Below are positions 42,527 through 52,343 of a stretch of 64,000 nt of DNA, piece after piece. The notes under the pieces were generated by a model that saw only the letters and a program-made list of their open reading frames with translations, was not told the origin of the DNA and did not search any database. The position numbers and the translations under genes are program-made. Source of the DNA: Methylomonas sp. AM2-LC. GTDB lineage: Bacteria; Pseudomonadota; Gammaproteobacteria; Methylococcales; Methylomonadaceae. Position 1 is the stretch's first letter; every line of letters starts with the position of its first letter. Location of the stretch: assembly GCF_039904985.1 (NCBI RefSeq), contig NZ_CP157005.1:4545501-4609500 (forward strand), written 5' to 3'.

Positions 42527-43897
42527 TCACTCCAGTTGTGAATGAAAGCTGACCCGCCCAATCAACGGCCGATCAGGCTTTAAGGTAACCCCTATCGCTT
42601 CTTTGACATTCACTTCGGTTTCGAATGTAATCTCCCTGCAAAGCGTAGCTATAATCAGCAGCATTTCCATTTCGGCAAAATGGCGGCCTACACAATTATG
42701 TAAACCACCACCAAACGGAAAAAAACTGTATTTATGGCGCTCTGGGTGTGCGGTATCGGCAAACCGGTCTGGATTAAACTCGTTAGGTCTCTCCCAAAGC
42801 CGAGTATTGTAGTGTGTGGCGTACATACTCAGCATGATGGAAGTACCTTTGGTAATGGTGTATGCGCCTAGCTGGAAATCCTCAATAGCTTGCGTCGACA
42901 GGGCTGAGGTGGGCGGGTACAAACGCAGGGTTTCATTTAGCGTAGCTTTGGTATAGCTCAGTTGGCTAAGATGCGCTGCTGTTAGCAGTTCGTTTGGCAG
43001 CAGCCTGATTTCGGCAGCAATCTTGTTGCGCACATGAGCATGCTTGCCAGTTAAATAAAAGAACCACAACAAGGTATTAATTGTCGTGTCTTGGCCCGCA
43101 AAAAACATATTGACGGCTTCGTCCTGCAATAATTCGTGTGACATTGCATAACCGGTATTTCTATCTCTGGCTTTGATGAATAGGGAAATAAGATCGTCAC
43201 CCTGCTGCTCCAGTTTTTGCTCAACTTCTTGGTTGATAAACGCTTTAAGGTAATTGACGGCAGTTTGGAAGCGTTTGTTTTTAAGCGGTATAAAACGCTT
43301 AACCCGACTACCAAAAATAATTTCTGTCGCTAACTGTGGCAGCAGCTCTTGGCTTATAATATCGATTACTTTTAACAGCTCAGCACTATTCGGGATACTT
43401 TCCGCCGTTTTACCCAACAGAATGCGAATAAAAATTCGCTGGATAAGGCTTTTGATTTGGACGGTTAGATTGGTTTGTGCATCTGTTACCGCTTTTAGCT
43501 GAGCGGTGGTATCGGCAGCTTCACTAACGATAATTTGCTCCCAAGCCTTCACTGCGTCCCTGGTAAATAACGGCTGTATCAAGCGGCGTTGTTTACTCCA
43601 TACCTCGCTTTGGCTGTTTACCAAGCCATTCCCAAAAAAGGATTTCTTTGCTTCATACAACCCTCTTCCGACTAGGCCTCTGGCTTCGTAGCTGAATATT
43701 TGCTCGATATATTCTGGGGCGCTAATAAACAGTATTTTCTTGTTAAATACATGCCCAAGTACCAACTCACCGTATGCATTATGAATCGATGTCAATCCGA
43801 CCAGTGGTTTGGTGATTGATTGCAGCATCGGTAAAATAACCGAATGTTCAACTAAGGATGGCATTTTCGCGCGGTTTTGTAGCGTTAAGTTGTCCAT
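42527..43897 (-). CDS. Cytochrome P450
   Basis: The 456-residue soluble P450 has all signatures: the I-helix oxygen-binding motif FFAGQDTTIN (about residues 266-275), the K-helix ExxR in NETLRLYPP (about 313-321), the PERF-like HPERHKYS/NPDRFAD segments and the haem loop FFPFGGGLHNCVGRHFAEME with Cys402 as thiolate ligand. No signal peptide is seen. No ferredoxin or reductase gene is adjacent, so its redox partner must be elsewhere. Similarity to CYP4/CYP102-like heads suggests a fatty-acid or hydrocarbon substrate, but this is a guess. It stands alone between the Rpn pseudogene and lnt. Confidence 0.93.
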   Translation of the reverse strand: MDNLTLQNRAKMPSLVEHSVILPMLQSITKPLVGLTSIHNAYGELVLGHVFNKKILFISAPEYIEQIFSYEARGLVGRGLYEAKKSFFGNGLVNSQSEVWSKQRRLIQPLFTRDAVKAWEQIIVSEAADTTAQLKAVTDAQTNLTVQIKSLIQRIFIRILLGKTAESIPNSAELLKVIDIISQELLPQLATEIIFGSRVKRFIPLKNKRFQTAVNYLKAFINQEVEQKLEQQGDDLISLFIKARDRNTGYAMSHELLQDEAVNMFFAGQDTTINTLLWFFYLTGKHAHVRNKIAAEIRLLPNELLTAAHLSQLSYTKATLNETLRLYPPTSALSTQAIEDFQLGAYTITKGTSIMLSMYATHYNTRLWERPNEFNPDRFADTAHPERHKYSFFPFGGGLHNCVGRHFAEMEMLLIIATLCREITFETEVNVKEAIGVTLKPDRPLIGRVSFHSQLE

Positions 43898-44001
43898 TGC
43901 TTTGCATTCTTAAATTATAAAGATAAATGGGGCTATCACCTTTCAGTAAACGAAATACCCCAAGACCAACATTTACGGTGCGAGCAGTAAGCTTAAAAAA
44001 A

Positions 44002-45570
44002 CTAAGCGTTAGTTCTTAGCAACCCAAATTTTTGCCCTATTCCGATTGCAAGTAATACTGCTAAAGCTCCCCACAATAGCACTGGCATCAAGCTAAAATG
44101 ACGCTGATAAAAAGTAGTCTGCGGCTGCGTTTGATAGGGTATGTGGTATAGCCCCGTCCAACTAGTATCCAAAGGTGACATAGCTAAAACCTCACCATTT
44201 GCCAAAGACACAGTGGAAACACCGGTATTGGTAACCCGCAATACTGGTCGCCTAAACTCAACCCCACGCGCCAACGTCATATACAAATGCTGATAAGGTT
44301 CTTGCCAAGTACCATACCAGGAGTCATTGGTGGCGTTAACAATAAATTGCGCCCCCAAATCGGCCAAGCCTTTAGAAAACTCTGGAAACAGACTCTCATA
44401 ACAAATTTGCGGTCCCATTTTATAGCCATTAAAACTTAACAGCACTGTTGGCCCCGGCCCACGACCAAAATGCGCTACCATGGGAAATAATGGCCTTAGC
44501 CATGGGAAAGCTTCTTCACCGGGTATATATTCGCCTAAAGCCAACAGATGGGTTTTACTGTAATGCGGCTCGGTAATGTTGCCTTGTTTATCGATAGCAA
44601 ATAGTGAGTTGGTGACCAATCCTGATTGCAGATCTTTGGCATAGGCCCCGGTAAGCAAAGCGACTTGATGCGTTTGTAAAAATTCTTGCAAGCTATGCAC
44701 AGTAGCAGATTGGTTATAATCGCCACCCAAAAATGCAGGGAAAGCGGTTTCTGACCACATGACAAAATCAACTTTTTGATGTTGCGCCAGACCCTCTGTA
44801 GTGGCTTGTAGATATTTTTTTAAAATCTCACCCCGAAATCCTTTACCATGTTCCATGGCCTGTTTTTCAAAGTTACCAACATTAGCTTGTACCAACAATG
44901 CATCAAACTCTGCATCAGGTGCAGGCACGCTGTTTTTTAACCAAATACCGACACCATTAACACCTAAAAACATAAGCAGAATGGCGGCAAAACCCAGTTT
45001 ACCTGTAGTTTGCTTACGAGCCAGCCAAGCCAACAAAACCAGAAAATTAGTCAGTATGGTCAACATGCTCAAACCGGTAAAGCCGATAATTTCCGCCCAA
45101 TGGTAAATGGGCAAGCCAGCACCATACCAGCTATAACCAAAATTCCATTTGAATAGCATCGGTATATAAAGTTCGGTTATAGCTGTAAATATAGCCATCA
45201 AGGCAAACGATAACCAACCTTGCACCCGCAAAAATTTGCGACTCCAAAACCACAATATGCCAGCTATCGGCACAAATACATGCCCCAGCACAGCAAAGAC
45301 CAGCATACCTATGCCGGCAATAAACCAATCTACTTTGGCAAACTCATGTAAAGTAAACGTCACCCAGTTAAAGCCTATCAGGGTATAAATAACGCTGGTC
45401 AGTACGCCGCTAAAAATAATTGTTTTTAGTTTATGCTGTTGTTGCCAGAACAACCACAAGGGTACAAAACAGAACAGTGATGCCCAAGGCGGAAACGGAA
45501 TGTAACTGGTGCCTATAAAAATTCCAGACAGTATTGGCAGCAACCATTTTGAATTTTTAATTGCCATCAT
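44002..45570 (-). CDS. lnt: Apolipoprotein N-acyltransferase
   Basis: Lnt adds the third acyl chain to the N-terminal Cys of lipoproteins in the inner membrane. The 522-residue protein has about six N-terminal membrane helices, a periplasmic nitrilase-like domain with the catalytic triad Glu (WSETAFP), Lys (KTHLLALGEYIPGE) and Cys (QICYESLFPE), and a last helix near the C-terminus. The start overlaps the lpxB stop by 14 bases (or 11 if the second ATG is used), so expression is coupled to lpxB. In many bacteria lnt lies with ybeX; here it is with lipid A genes. Confidence 0.96.
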   Translation of the reverse strand: MMAIKNSKWLLPILSGIFIGTSYIPFPPWASLFCFVPLWLFWQQQHKLKTIIFSGVLTSVIYTLIGFNWVTFTLHEFAKVDWFIAGIGMLVFAVLGHVFVPIAGILWFWSRKFLRVQGWLSFALMAIFTAITELYIPMLFKWNFGYSWYGAGLPIYHWAEIIGFTGLSMLTILTNFLVLLAWLARKQTTGKLGFAAILLMFLGVNGVGIWLKNSVPAPDAEFDALLVQANVGNFEKQAMEHGKGFRGEILKKYLQATTEGLAQHQKVDFVMWSETAFPAFLGGDYNQSATVHSLQEFLQTHQVALLTGAYAKDLQSGLVTNSLFAIDKQGNITEPHYSKTHLLALGEYIPGEEAFPWLRPLFPMVAHFGRGPGPTVLLSFNGYKMGPQICYESLFPEFSKGLADLGAQFIVNATNDSWYGTWQEPYQHLYMTLARGVEFRRPVLRVTNTGVSTVSLANGEVLAMSPLDTSWTGLYHIPYQTQPQTTFYQRHFSLMPVLLWGALAVLLAIGIGQKFGLLRTNA

Positions 45571-46714
45571 CCAGCATCTCTAATGCCAAATCAGCCATAT
45601 TTTTGGAACCGCCACCCGATCCTAATTGCTTTTTTATCTTTTGCAATTCATTGATACACGTTGTTCTATAGTCACTATGCATCAATAAACGCTGAATTTC
45701 TGCTGCCAAGCTGTCGGCGCTGACTGCATCCTGAATCAATTCTTGCACTATTTGCTTGCCCGCAATAATATTCGGCAAACCAATAAAGGGTATCTTTACC
45801 AATTGCTTGCCTAACCAGTAACTGATAGGTGATAAACGATAAGCTATCAGCATAGGGACCCCTAGTAAGGCAATTTCTAAGGATGCAGTTCCTGAAGTGG
45901 TCATTACAGCATCGCAGCATTGAATAACATCGTAAGCTTGCTGTTTAATAATTTTAATCGGCAAAGCACAGTTTTGCAGATAAGGTGCTATTAGTTCATC
46001 GCTTACAGAGTCGGCCTGCGGTAACAAAAATTGTATACTCTGATTTTGCTGAGCCAGTTTTTCCGCTGCTTTGAGCATGACGGGCAACATACGTTTTATC
46101 TCGTTACCGCGACTACCGGGCAATATTCCCACTACAGGATGCTCAGTTTTCAGGCCAAATTCAACAAAATCTTCAGCTTTGCTACGCTTGGGATAAACCT
46201 TATCCACTGAAGGATGTCCCACATAGCGTACTGGAACATTTTTCGCTTCGTAATACCTCGTTTCAAACGGGAATATGACAGCCATCATATCTATAGCCTT
46301 ACCGTAAGTAACTACTCGACCGGGACGCCAAGCCCACACCTGAGGGCTGACATAAAACAATACCTTTATGCCCTGACTTTTAGCAAACCGCGCCAATTTC
46401 AAATTGAATTCTTTATAATCCACGCAAACCAGAAGATCCGGTTTTTCTGTCGCCAATGCCTGCTGCATTTTGCGTAGTGCCTGCCGAATTTCAGCATAGT
46501 GTTTGATTATTTCAATCAGTCCGATAACACCTATACCCGAAGAATCGAAACGGATGTCAATACCTGCCTCGCGCATTTTCCTGCCGCCCATTCCGATAGC
46601 AGCAATACTAGGACACTGTTTTTTCAATTCCATAAACATATGTGCAGCATGTTGATCACCTGATGCTTCACCGGCACTGAAACACACTCGATATGCTTTA
46701 TCTTGACTAGACAT
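45557..46714 (-). CDS. lpxB: Lipid-A-disaccharide synthase
   Basis: LpxB joins 2,3-diacyl-GlcN-1-P to UDP-2,3-diacyl-GlcN in lipid A synthesis. The 385-residue protein has the N-terminal GEASGDQHAAHMFMEL (about residues 15-30), IGVIGLIEI and the LPGSRGNEIKRMLP motif of GT-B family 19 enzymes. It lies downstream of gnnA-gnnB and overlaps lnt. Because gnnAB predict a UDP-GlcNAc3N-derived donor, this LpxB probably condenses amide-linked substrates. Confidence 0.97.
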   Translation of the reverse strand: MSSQDKAYRVCFSAGEASGDQHAAHMFMELKKQCPSIAAIGMGGRKMREAGIDIRFDSSGIGVIGLIEIIKHYAEIRQALRKMQQALATEKPDLLVCVDYKEFNLKLARFAKSQGIKVLFYVSPQVWAWRPGRVVTYGKAIDMMAVIFPFETRYYEAKNVPVRYVGHPSVDKVYPKRSKAEDFVEFGLKTEHPVVGILPGSRGNEIKRMLPVMLKAAEKLAQQNQSIQFLLPQADSVSDELIAPYLQNCALPIKIIKQQAYDVIQCCDAVMTTSGTASLEIALLGVPMLIAYRLSPISYWLGKQLVKIPFIGLPNIIAGKQIVQELIQDAVSADSLAAEIQRLLMHSDYRTTCINELQKIKKQLGSGGGSKNMADLALEMLDDGN

Positions 46715-46935
46715 AGGATTTAATGGGATGTGAAATGAGAAAAAAATCGATGAATGGAGTCAGCACCAAACCTCAGCCTGGAGTAGCTAGGGGGCCTAGC
46801 AACTTGTTAAACACGAAGAGATACTCATCCCAGCCATACACTTTCAGCTTTTGAGCATCAAGCTGAATAGTCACACCAAGTGTACATTATTGGGTTACGA
46901 TAAGTTTGCAACCCAACAATTCGTTAGTATTTCAG
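46715..46935. other. Gap between gnnB and lpxB with small hairpins
   Basis: These 221 bases separate two minus-strand genes. They carry two short palindromes: GCTAGG/CCTAGC around 46788-46802 and TTGGGTT/AACCCAA around 46889-46916. Neither is followed by a T-tract on the minus strand. lpxB may therefore have its own promoter here, but I found no near-consensus one. Confidence 0.4.
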
Positions 46936-48033
46936 TTAAGCGTCCAATACGCTACGAATAACACCCACAATTTCTTTAATTGTATCATCACTGATGGACG
47001 AGCAAATCGGTAAAGAAAAACAATTGGCAGCCACCGATTCTGTTACTGGCAAAGACACGCCAGCGCATTCGTTTTTAAATACATTCTGCTTATGTAACGG
47101 TACCGGATAATACACCGCACAACCTATTTTTTGGCTTTGCAATGCACGCATCACTTCATCGCGGCGATCACATAACAAGGTATATTGGTGGTAGACATGC
47201 ACACCCACTCCGTCTTCATACGGGGTAGTCAACGGTAATTCGACCAATAGTTCAGAATATAAATGCGCGGCATGGCGACGTGCAGCATTGTATTGATCTA
47301 TGCGTTTTAATTTAGCGCGTAATACTACCGCCTGTAATTCATCAAGACGACTATTGTAACCAATCACATCATGGTAATAGCGTTCTTTGGAACCATGATT
47401 ACGGTATTGTTTTATTTTTTCGGCCGCGATAGAGCAATCAGTAGTCACTAAACCTCCATCTCCAAAACAACCTAAATTTTTGCTAGGAAAAAAACTAAAG
47501 CCCGCTGCTGCTCCAAAACCACCCGTCTGCTTGCCGTTAACAGATGCTCCAAATGATTGAGCGCAATCTTCGATCAACTTTAAACCGTGTTTTTCGCATA
47601 ATGCTTTAATGGCGATTATATCGACAGGCTGACCAAATAGATGCACCGGCATCACGGCTTTGGTTTTAGGTGTCAGCACTTTTTCGATAGTTTCAGCTGT
47701 AATATTAAACGTTTGTGCATCGATTTCTGCAAAAACAGGAATAGCACCTACATATTTAATTGCTTCAGCAGTGGCAATAAATGTAAACGCACTGGTAACT
47801 ACTTCATCACCCGGCTCAATTCCCTCGGCTAACAAAGCCAGATGTAGGGCATCCGTACCTGAGGCGCAGGAAATAGCGTGTTTAACACCTAAATACGTAG
47901 CCGCTTCTGTTTCAAAGGCTTGAACATTAGGCCCAAGTATAAATGCACAGTTGTCTAATGTTTCTGCAAAGCCGCGTTCGATTTCGTCTTTGATATCTGC
48001 GTACTGAGCTTTCAGATTAACCATTGGTATCAT
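46936..48033 (-). CDS. gnnB: UDP-GlcNAc 3-keto aminotransferase GnnB (DegT/DnrJ/EryC1 family)
   Basis: The 365-residue PLP enzyme has the family motifs CASGTDALHLAL, EDCAQSFGA with the PLP-ring Asp, and SFFPSKNLGCFGDGG with the Schiff-base Lys. In Acidithiobacillus ferrooxidans GnnB transaminates the 3-keto sugar made by GnnA to UDP-GlcNAc3N. Here a Gfo/Idh/MocA oxidoreductase gene lies 14 bases upstream and lpxB follows, the same association. The family also includes WbpE-type O-antigen enzymes, which act on UDP-GlcNAcA; the lpxB link favours GnnB. Confidence 0.75.
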   Translation of the reverse strand: MIPMVNLKAQYADIKDEIERGFAETLDNCAFILGPNVQAFETEAATYLGVKHAISCASGTDALHLALLAEGIEPGDEVVTSAFTFIATAEAIKYVGAIPVFAEIDAQTFNITAETIEKVLTPKTKAVMPVHLFGQPVDIIAIKALCEKHGLKLIEDCAQSFGASVNGKQTGGFGAAAGFSFFPSKNLGCFGDGGLVTTDCSIAAEKIKQYRNHGSKERYYHDVIGYNSRLDELQAVVLRAKLKRIDQYNAARRHAAHLYSELLVELPLTTPYEDGVGVHVYHQYTLLCDRRDEVMRALQSQKIGCAVYYPVPLHKQNVFKNECAGVSLPVTESVAANCFSLPICSSISDDTIKEIVGVIRSVLDA

Positions 48034-48047
48034 GCAACTACCCTTTT

Positions 48048-48986
48048 TTATCCGTGTGTTAAAAATTTAGTGATTTCGATGGCGGTTGCCAGTGCTTTAC
48101 GCCCGGCGTCGCCAGATACTAATGGATTTTCGCCGGTTTTAATACAATTAACAAAGTGTTTAATTTCTTCTAAAAGGGCATCACCACCTTCGAAAACTGA
48201 TTCTTCGGTGACTATTTCTGGAATACCGGGGAACATTTCCTTATCGCCAGTCTTGTGTTTAACCAAGATTCGATTCTGAAAATCGATAGAAATATAAGAA
48301 CAAGGACGAAACATACGCATTTTTCGTTCCATTTTCAAACTAATGCGACTAGCTGTTACATTAGCAACACAGCCATTCGCGAAAGTAATACGCGCATTGG
48401 CAATATCGGTACCCTTAGTAAGTACCGCGGTACCACTGGCATCAATACGCACCACTTCTGAGTCAACCAAAGCCAGAATAATATCAATATCATGTATCAT
48501 CAAATCCAATACAACACTGACATCGTTAGCGCGTGGATTGAAAGGTGATAAGCGATGAGATTCAATGAATAAAGGCTTTTCCTCCAGTTTTTCTAAACCT
48601 CTGATTGCTGGATTAAAACGCTCTAAATGCCCAACCTGCAAGATTACATTTTTTTCCTTTGCAATAGCAATAAGTTCATCGGCTTCTTCAACCGTTACAG
48701 TTATAGGCTTCTCGACCAGAACATTGGTACCTGCATTTAGAAAGTCGCGTGATACTTTATGATGCAAAGTAGTAGGTACCACAATACTCACAGCATCTAC
48801 CTGTCCAAGTAGGGATTGGTAGTCAGTTAACGGTATAGCTCCATTTTTCTCAGCAACGAGTTTTGCAGCTTCTTCGTTGATATCGACGACCGCAACTAAC
48901 TCACAATCTTTTAAAGAGGCATATTTTTCAGCATGAAACTTTCCTAAATAACCCGCACCAATTACAGCACATTTAAGTTTACTCAT
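48048..48986 (-). CDS. gnnA: UDP-GlcNAc 3-dehydrogenase GnnA (Gfo/Idh/MocA family)
   Basis: The 312-residue NAD(P)-dependent oxidoreductase has the Rossmann motif VIGAGYLGKFHAEKY (about residues 8-22), the EKP motif (VEKPITV, about 92-98) and the HDIDI segment (about 165-169). In A. ferrooxidans GnnA oxidises the 3-OH of UDP-GlcNAc. It is the first gene of the gnnA-gnnB-lpxB-lnt run and diverges from the hyf-like operon across 150-290 bases. An O-antigen role (WbpB-like) is the alternative. Confidence 0.75.
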   Translation of the reverse strand: MSKLKCAVIGAGYLGKFHAEKYASLKDCELVAVVDINEEAAKLVAEKNGAIPLTDYQSLLGQVDAVSIVVPTTLHHKVSRDFLNAGTNVLVEKPITVTVEEADELIAIAKEKNVILQVGHLERFNPAIRGLEKLEEKPLFIESHRLSPFNPRANDVSVVLDLMIHDIDIILALVDSEVVRIDASGTAVLTKGTDIANARITFANGCVANVTASRISLKMERKMRMFRPCSYISIDFQNRILVKHKTGDKEMFPGIPEIVTEESVFEGGDALLEEIKHFVNCIKTGENPLVSGDAGRKALATAIEITKFLTHG

Positions 48987-49275
48987 AGATGACCTGAAGT
49001 TGACAAACCGACACTCGACTTATGCAGACAGCCAAGCATAAAACTCACCATTGTACCACCAGACTCAGTTTTGGATACAGCGACACCCAATCTAAACCCT
49101 AAAATTTTTAGGACTTAAATGCATCACCGCCTAAATTATGTCGTGTAGTAAAGAAAAGAAAGTACTAAAACCGCAATTGTTGTACGATTATCCCCTTTAC
49201 CGACAATCGACAGCATCGGTCTCTGAGATAATATCGCTACCAAACGCTAGCACAATCTTTACAACAGGAGTGGCT

Positions 49276-51390
49276 ATGTCTTTGTTTTTCGCCTATCTAG
49301 CGGTCTGCACCGCCTTGCTATCCGCGTTTATAGCCTTAGCAGCAAATCAGCAACAAATTTTTGCCGAACTTAATCTTAAGTATTTAAACCGCTGGCCGCA
49401 GATACACAATCAAATCAACCGCTATTTTTGTAAAAATGTTTACTCAGAACATCACCGCTATAGTTTATTTATTTTGCTAGGGATTTCTGGTCTCTGTGCA
49501 TTACTGTCAGGCATAAGTGTATTAAGTAGCGGCGCAGTAACTTCGGATATTTTGCCCCTTGGTTTACCCTGGCTACACTGGCATTTGCGTATTGATCCAC
49601 TTTCCGGATTTTTTTTCTGCGTATTAGGCATACCACTCATCGCCATCAGTTTTTATGGACCAGCCTATGTGCAGGAGTTTGAAGGCGGTAAACATTCTTT
49701 CGCGGCACTGGGTTTATTCACAGGCTTGTTCGTCGCAGGCATGGAGCTAGTATTAATGGCCGATGATGCCTTTTTCTTTATGATAGCTTGGGAAGTAATG
49801 TCGGTCGCCAGCTATTTTTTAGTGGTGTTTCACCACGAACATGCTGCAAATAGGCAAGCGGGATTTCTTTATTTGCTCATGGCAGTCATTGGTGCGATAT
49901 CCATTATTTTGGCATTCGGGGTACTAGCCGAATTTGGTGATGGTTTGACATTTGATACTTTTCGCAGCACTTCGCTCAAACCAACTTGGGCCAGCATAGC
50001 CTTCATCTTGGCATTAATTGGCTTTGGCATGAAAGCCGGCTTAGTCCCTTTGCATGCTTGGTTACCAGAAGCACATCCAGTTGCTCCCTCACATATATCA
50101 GCATTAATGAGCGGGGTAATGCTTAAAATTGCGGTTTACGGATTTATCCGCTTTAATTTCGATTTATTAGATCAAATGTTCTGGCAATGGGGCGTCGTCG
50201 TGCTAATCATTGGTTCAGCCAGTGCTTTACTCGGCATACTATATGCCTTACAACAACAGAATTTGAAACGTTTACTAGCCTATTCTTCGGTAGAAAATAT
50301 TGGCATTATCTTTATGTCTTTGGGCTTATCCATTATTTTTCTGGGTAACGGTCAAAATGAACTAGGCACTCTGGGTCTGTTAGCGGCATTATTGCATTGT
50401 CTTAACCACGCTTTATTTAAAAGTCTGCTATTCCTGGGTGCGGGTGCCATCATTCATCAAACTCACGAGCAAAGCCTGGAAAATATGGGTGGGCTTATTC
50501 ATCGCATGCCTAAAATGTCTGCCATTTTTCTGGTAGGCATATTGAGTATCGCTGCGCTTCCCCCTCTAAACGGATTTGTTTCCGAATGGCTAATCTTTCA
50601 AACTGCGCTGCAAGCTGTGAATTTGGAAAGCGGAGTACTGCGTAGTTTAATCCCTACCGCCAGCGCCATATTAGCCCTGACTTCGGCTTTGGCTGTGACT
50701 TGTTTCGTAAAAGTTTACGGTATAGCATTCCTGGGATTACCACGGACTCAACATGCCGCACATGCGCATGAGGCTGAGCATCAAGGCATGTTAATTGGAC
50801 CAGCACTGTTGGCTGGCTGCTGCGTACTGTTTGGCGTACTTCCAACACCTCTCATTAACGGTCTGGGCAAACTTACCCAACAACTCACCGGATTAGAACT
50901 ACCCAATATTTCTACCCTAGGCTGGTTATGGCTGACACCAATATCTGCAGAAACAGCTACTTATGCCCCGTCATTCGTACTGGTTGGCATCTTATTAGTG
51001 GTTGGCTTATGTTACTATTTTCTATACCGTCACACGGGGCTTGATGCCCATAACGCAGAACCATGGGATTGTGGCTTTGGTGGTTTAAACGCCCGTATGC
51101 AATATACGGCGGGTGCATTCAGCATGCCTATTCGCCGTATTTTTCAACCTGTGTATGAAATTCACGAAACCCATGAGGAACTGCAAGAAGGCCCAAGCCA
51201 CACCAAGGTTACTTCCTTACGTTACCAATTTCACATTCCTGATTGGGCTCTGTTAAAACTTTATGACCCCGCTGGTCGAGCAATTCTCACTCTGGCAAGA
51301 CAGGCGGGAAGATTACAAACAGGCAATATCCGCACCTATTTAAGTTATTCGTTCTGTACCTTAATCTTTTTATTATGGGTGATCAGCTAA
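49276..51390 (+). CDS. hyfB: Hydrogenase-4-like antiporter subunit HyfB
   Basis: The 704-residue membrane protein is a NuoL/MrpA-type subunit with about 14-16 helices. Motifs: MIAWEVMSVASYFLVVFHHE (key TM5 Glu) and FGMKAGLVPLHAWLPEAHPV (TM7-8 Lys). The frame is open from an ATG at 49138, but the ATG at 49276 has an AGGAG Shine-Dalgarno 5 bases upstream and starts right at the first helix, as in HyfB proteins. It heads the hyfB-C-E-F-G-I operon; its stop overlaps the hyfC start (TAATG). Confidence 0.88.
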   Translation: MSLFFAYLAVCTALLSAFIALAANQQQIFAELNLKYLNRWPQIHNQINRYFCKNVYSEHHRYSLFILLGISGLCALLSGISVLSSGAVTSDILPLGLPWLHWHLRIDPLSGFFFCVLGIPLIAISFYGPAYVQEFEGGKHSFAALGLFTGLFVAGMELVLMADDAFFFMIAWEVMSVASYFLVVFHHEHAANRQAGFLYLLMAVIGAISIILAFGVLAEFGDGLTFDTFRSTSLKPTWASIAFILALIGFGMKAGLVPLHAWLPEAHPVAPSHISALMSGVMLKIAVYGFIRFNFDLLDQMFWQWGVVVLIIGSASALLGILYALQQQNLKRLLAYSSVENIGIIFMSLGLSIIFLGNGQNELGTLGLLAALLHCLNHALFKSLLFLGAGAIIHQTHEQSLENMGGLIHRMPKMSAIFLVGILSIAALPPLNGFVSEWLIFQTALQAVNLESGVLRSLIPTASAILALTSALAVTCFVKVYGIAFLGLPRTQHAAHAHEAEHQGMLIGPALLAGCCVLFGVLPTPLINGLGKLTQQLTGLELPNISTLGWLWLTPISAETATYAPSFVLVGILLVVGLCYYFLYRHTGLDAHNAEPWDCGFGGLNARMQYTAGAFSMPIRRIFQPVYEIHETHEELQEGPSHTKVTSLRYQFHIPDWALLKLYDPAGRAILTLARQAGRLQTGNIRTYLSYSFCTLIFLLWVIS

Positions 51391-52343
51391 TGGAGTGGTT
51401 ATTGGCTATATTGGAAACCCTATTATTCATTACCGCAGCACCGCTATTGGCAGGCTGGATCAAATTGGTAAAATGTCGTTTGCAAAATCGTAAAGCACCT
51501 TCGATATTTCAGCCTTATCGGGATTTACGTAAACTATACCAGAAACAACCTATCCTGCCGCATCCAGCATCCTGGATTTTCCGTGCAGCACCTTATATCG
51601 TGTTTGCAGCTACAGTGCTGGCAGCCGCTTTTGTACCTCTGATAGCCGTAAATCTACCTACCGCACGTATTGCTGACGTTATTGTTTTAGTCGGCTTTTT
51701 TGCCTTGGCCAGAACATTTTTGGTATTGGCAGGCATGGATATTGGCACCGCTTTTGGTGGCATGGGCTCATCACGCGAAATGACAATTTCTTCGCTGGCA
51801 GAACCGGCAATGTTAATGGCAGTATTTACTCTGGCAATGAGTGCACATACCACCAATTTATCTCAAGCCATTAATTATGTGCTGGATACCGGCCTGGTAT
51901 TACGCCCTTCTTTTGTTTTTGCACTGGGAGCCCTAATGCTAGTCACTGTCGCCGAAACCGGACGCATTCCCGTTGATAATCCTGCTACACATCTGGAACT
52001 AACCATGATCCACGAAGCCATGATATTGGAATACAGTGGACGCTGGCTGGCATTAATGGAATGGGCTAGTCAGATTAAACTCATGTTATACGGTGTATTG
52101 ATAGCTAATATATTCTTTCCCTGGGGTATAGCTCAGGATTTCTCCCCACAAACACTGGCCTGGGGCATACTGGCTATTGCTTTAAAATTGGCAAGCCTAG
52201 GCATACTATTGGTACTTTCCGAAGTGATATTTGCCAAAATGCGTATTTTCCGTGTACAGGAATATCTGAGTTTTGCTTATCTTCTGAGTGTCTTGGGTAT
52301 GCTGAGTCATATTATTTTGGAGGCTGCTCGTGTCCATAACTGA
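51390..52343 (+). CDS. hyfC: Hydrogenase-4-like membrane subunit HyfC (NuoH-like)
   Basis: The 317-residue protein of the HyfC/HycD/NuoH family has about eight membrane helices. It contains the KLxxCRLQNRKAPSIFQPYR-like loop near the N-terminus and the conserved cytoplasmic TGRIPVDNPATHLELTMIHE loop (about residues 190-209), which faces the quinone/proton-channel entry in complex I. The ATG at 51390 overlaps the hyfB stop; an ATG at 51375 would add five residues. Confidence 0.92.
   Translation: MEWLLAILETLLFITAAPLLAGWIKLVKCRLQNRKAPSIFQPYRDLRKLYQKQPILPHPASWIFRAAPYIVFAATVLAAAFVPLIAVNLPTARIADVIVLVGFFALARTFLVLAGMDIGTAFGGMGSSREMTISSLAEPAMLMAVFTLAMSAHTTNLSQAINYVLDTGLVLRPSFVFALGALMLVTVAETGRIPVDNPATHLELTMIHEAMILEYSGRWLALMEWASQIKLMLYGVLIANIFFPWGIAQDFSPQTLAWGILAIALKLASLGILLVLSEVIFAKMRIFRVQEYLSFAYLLSVLGMLSHIILEAARVHN

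Noticed and set aside
46936..48986. O-antigen aminosugar genes (WbpB/WbpE type)
   Set aside because: Not excluded, but there are no other O-antigen genes and the position directly before lpxB favours GnnA/GnnB.
49138..49275. 46-residue N-terminal extension of HyfB
   Set aside because: The upstream ATG has no Shine-Dalgarno and the extension is polar and unlike HyfB; the ATG at 49276 has AGGAG at ideal spacing.
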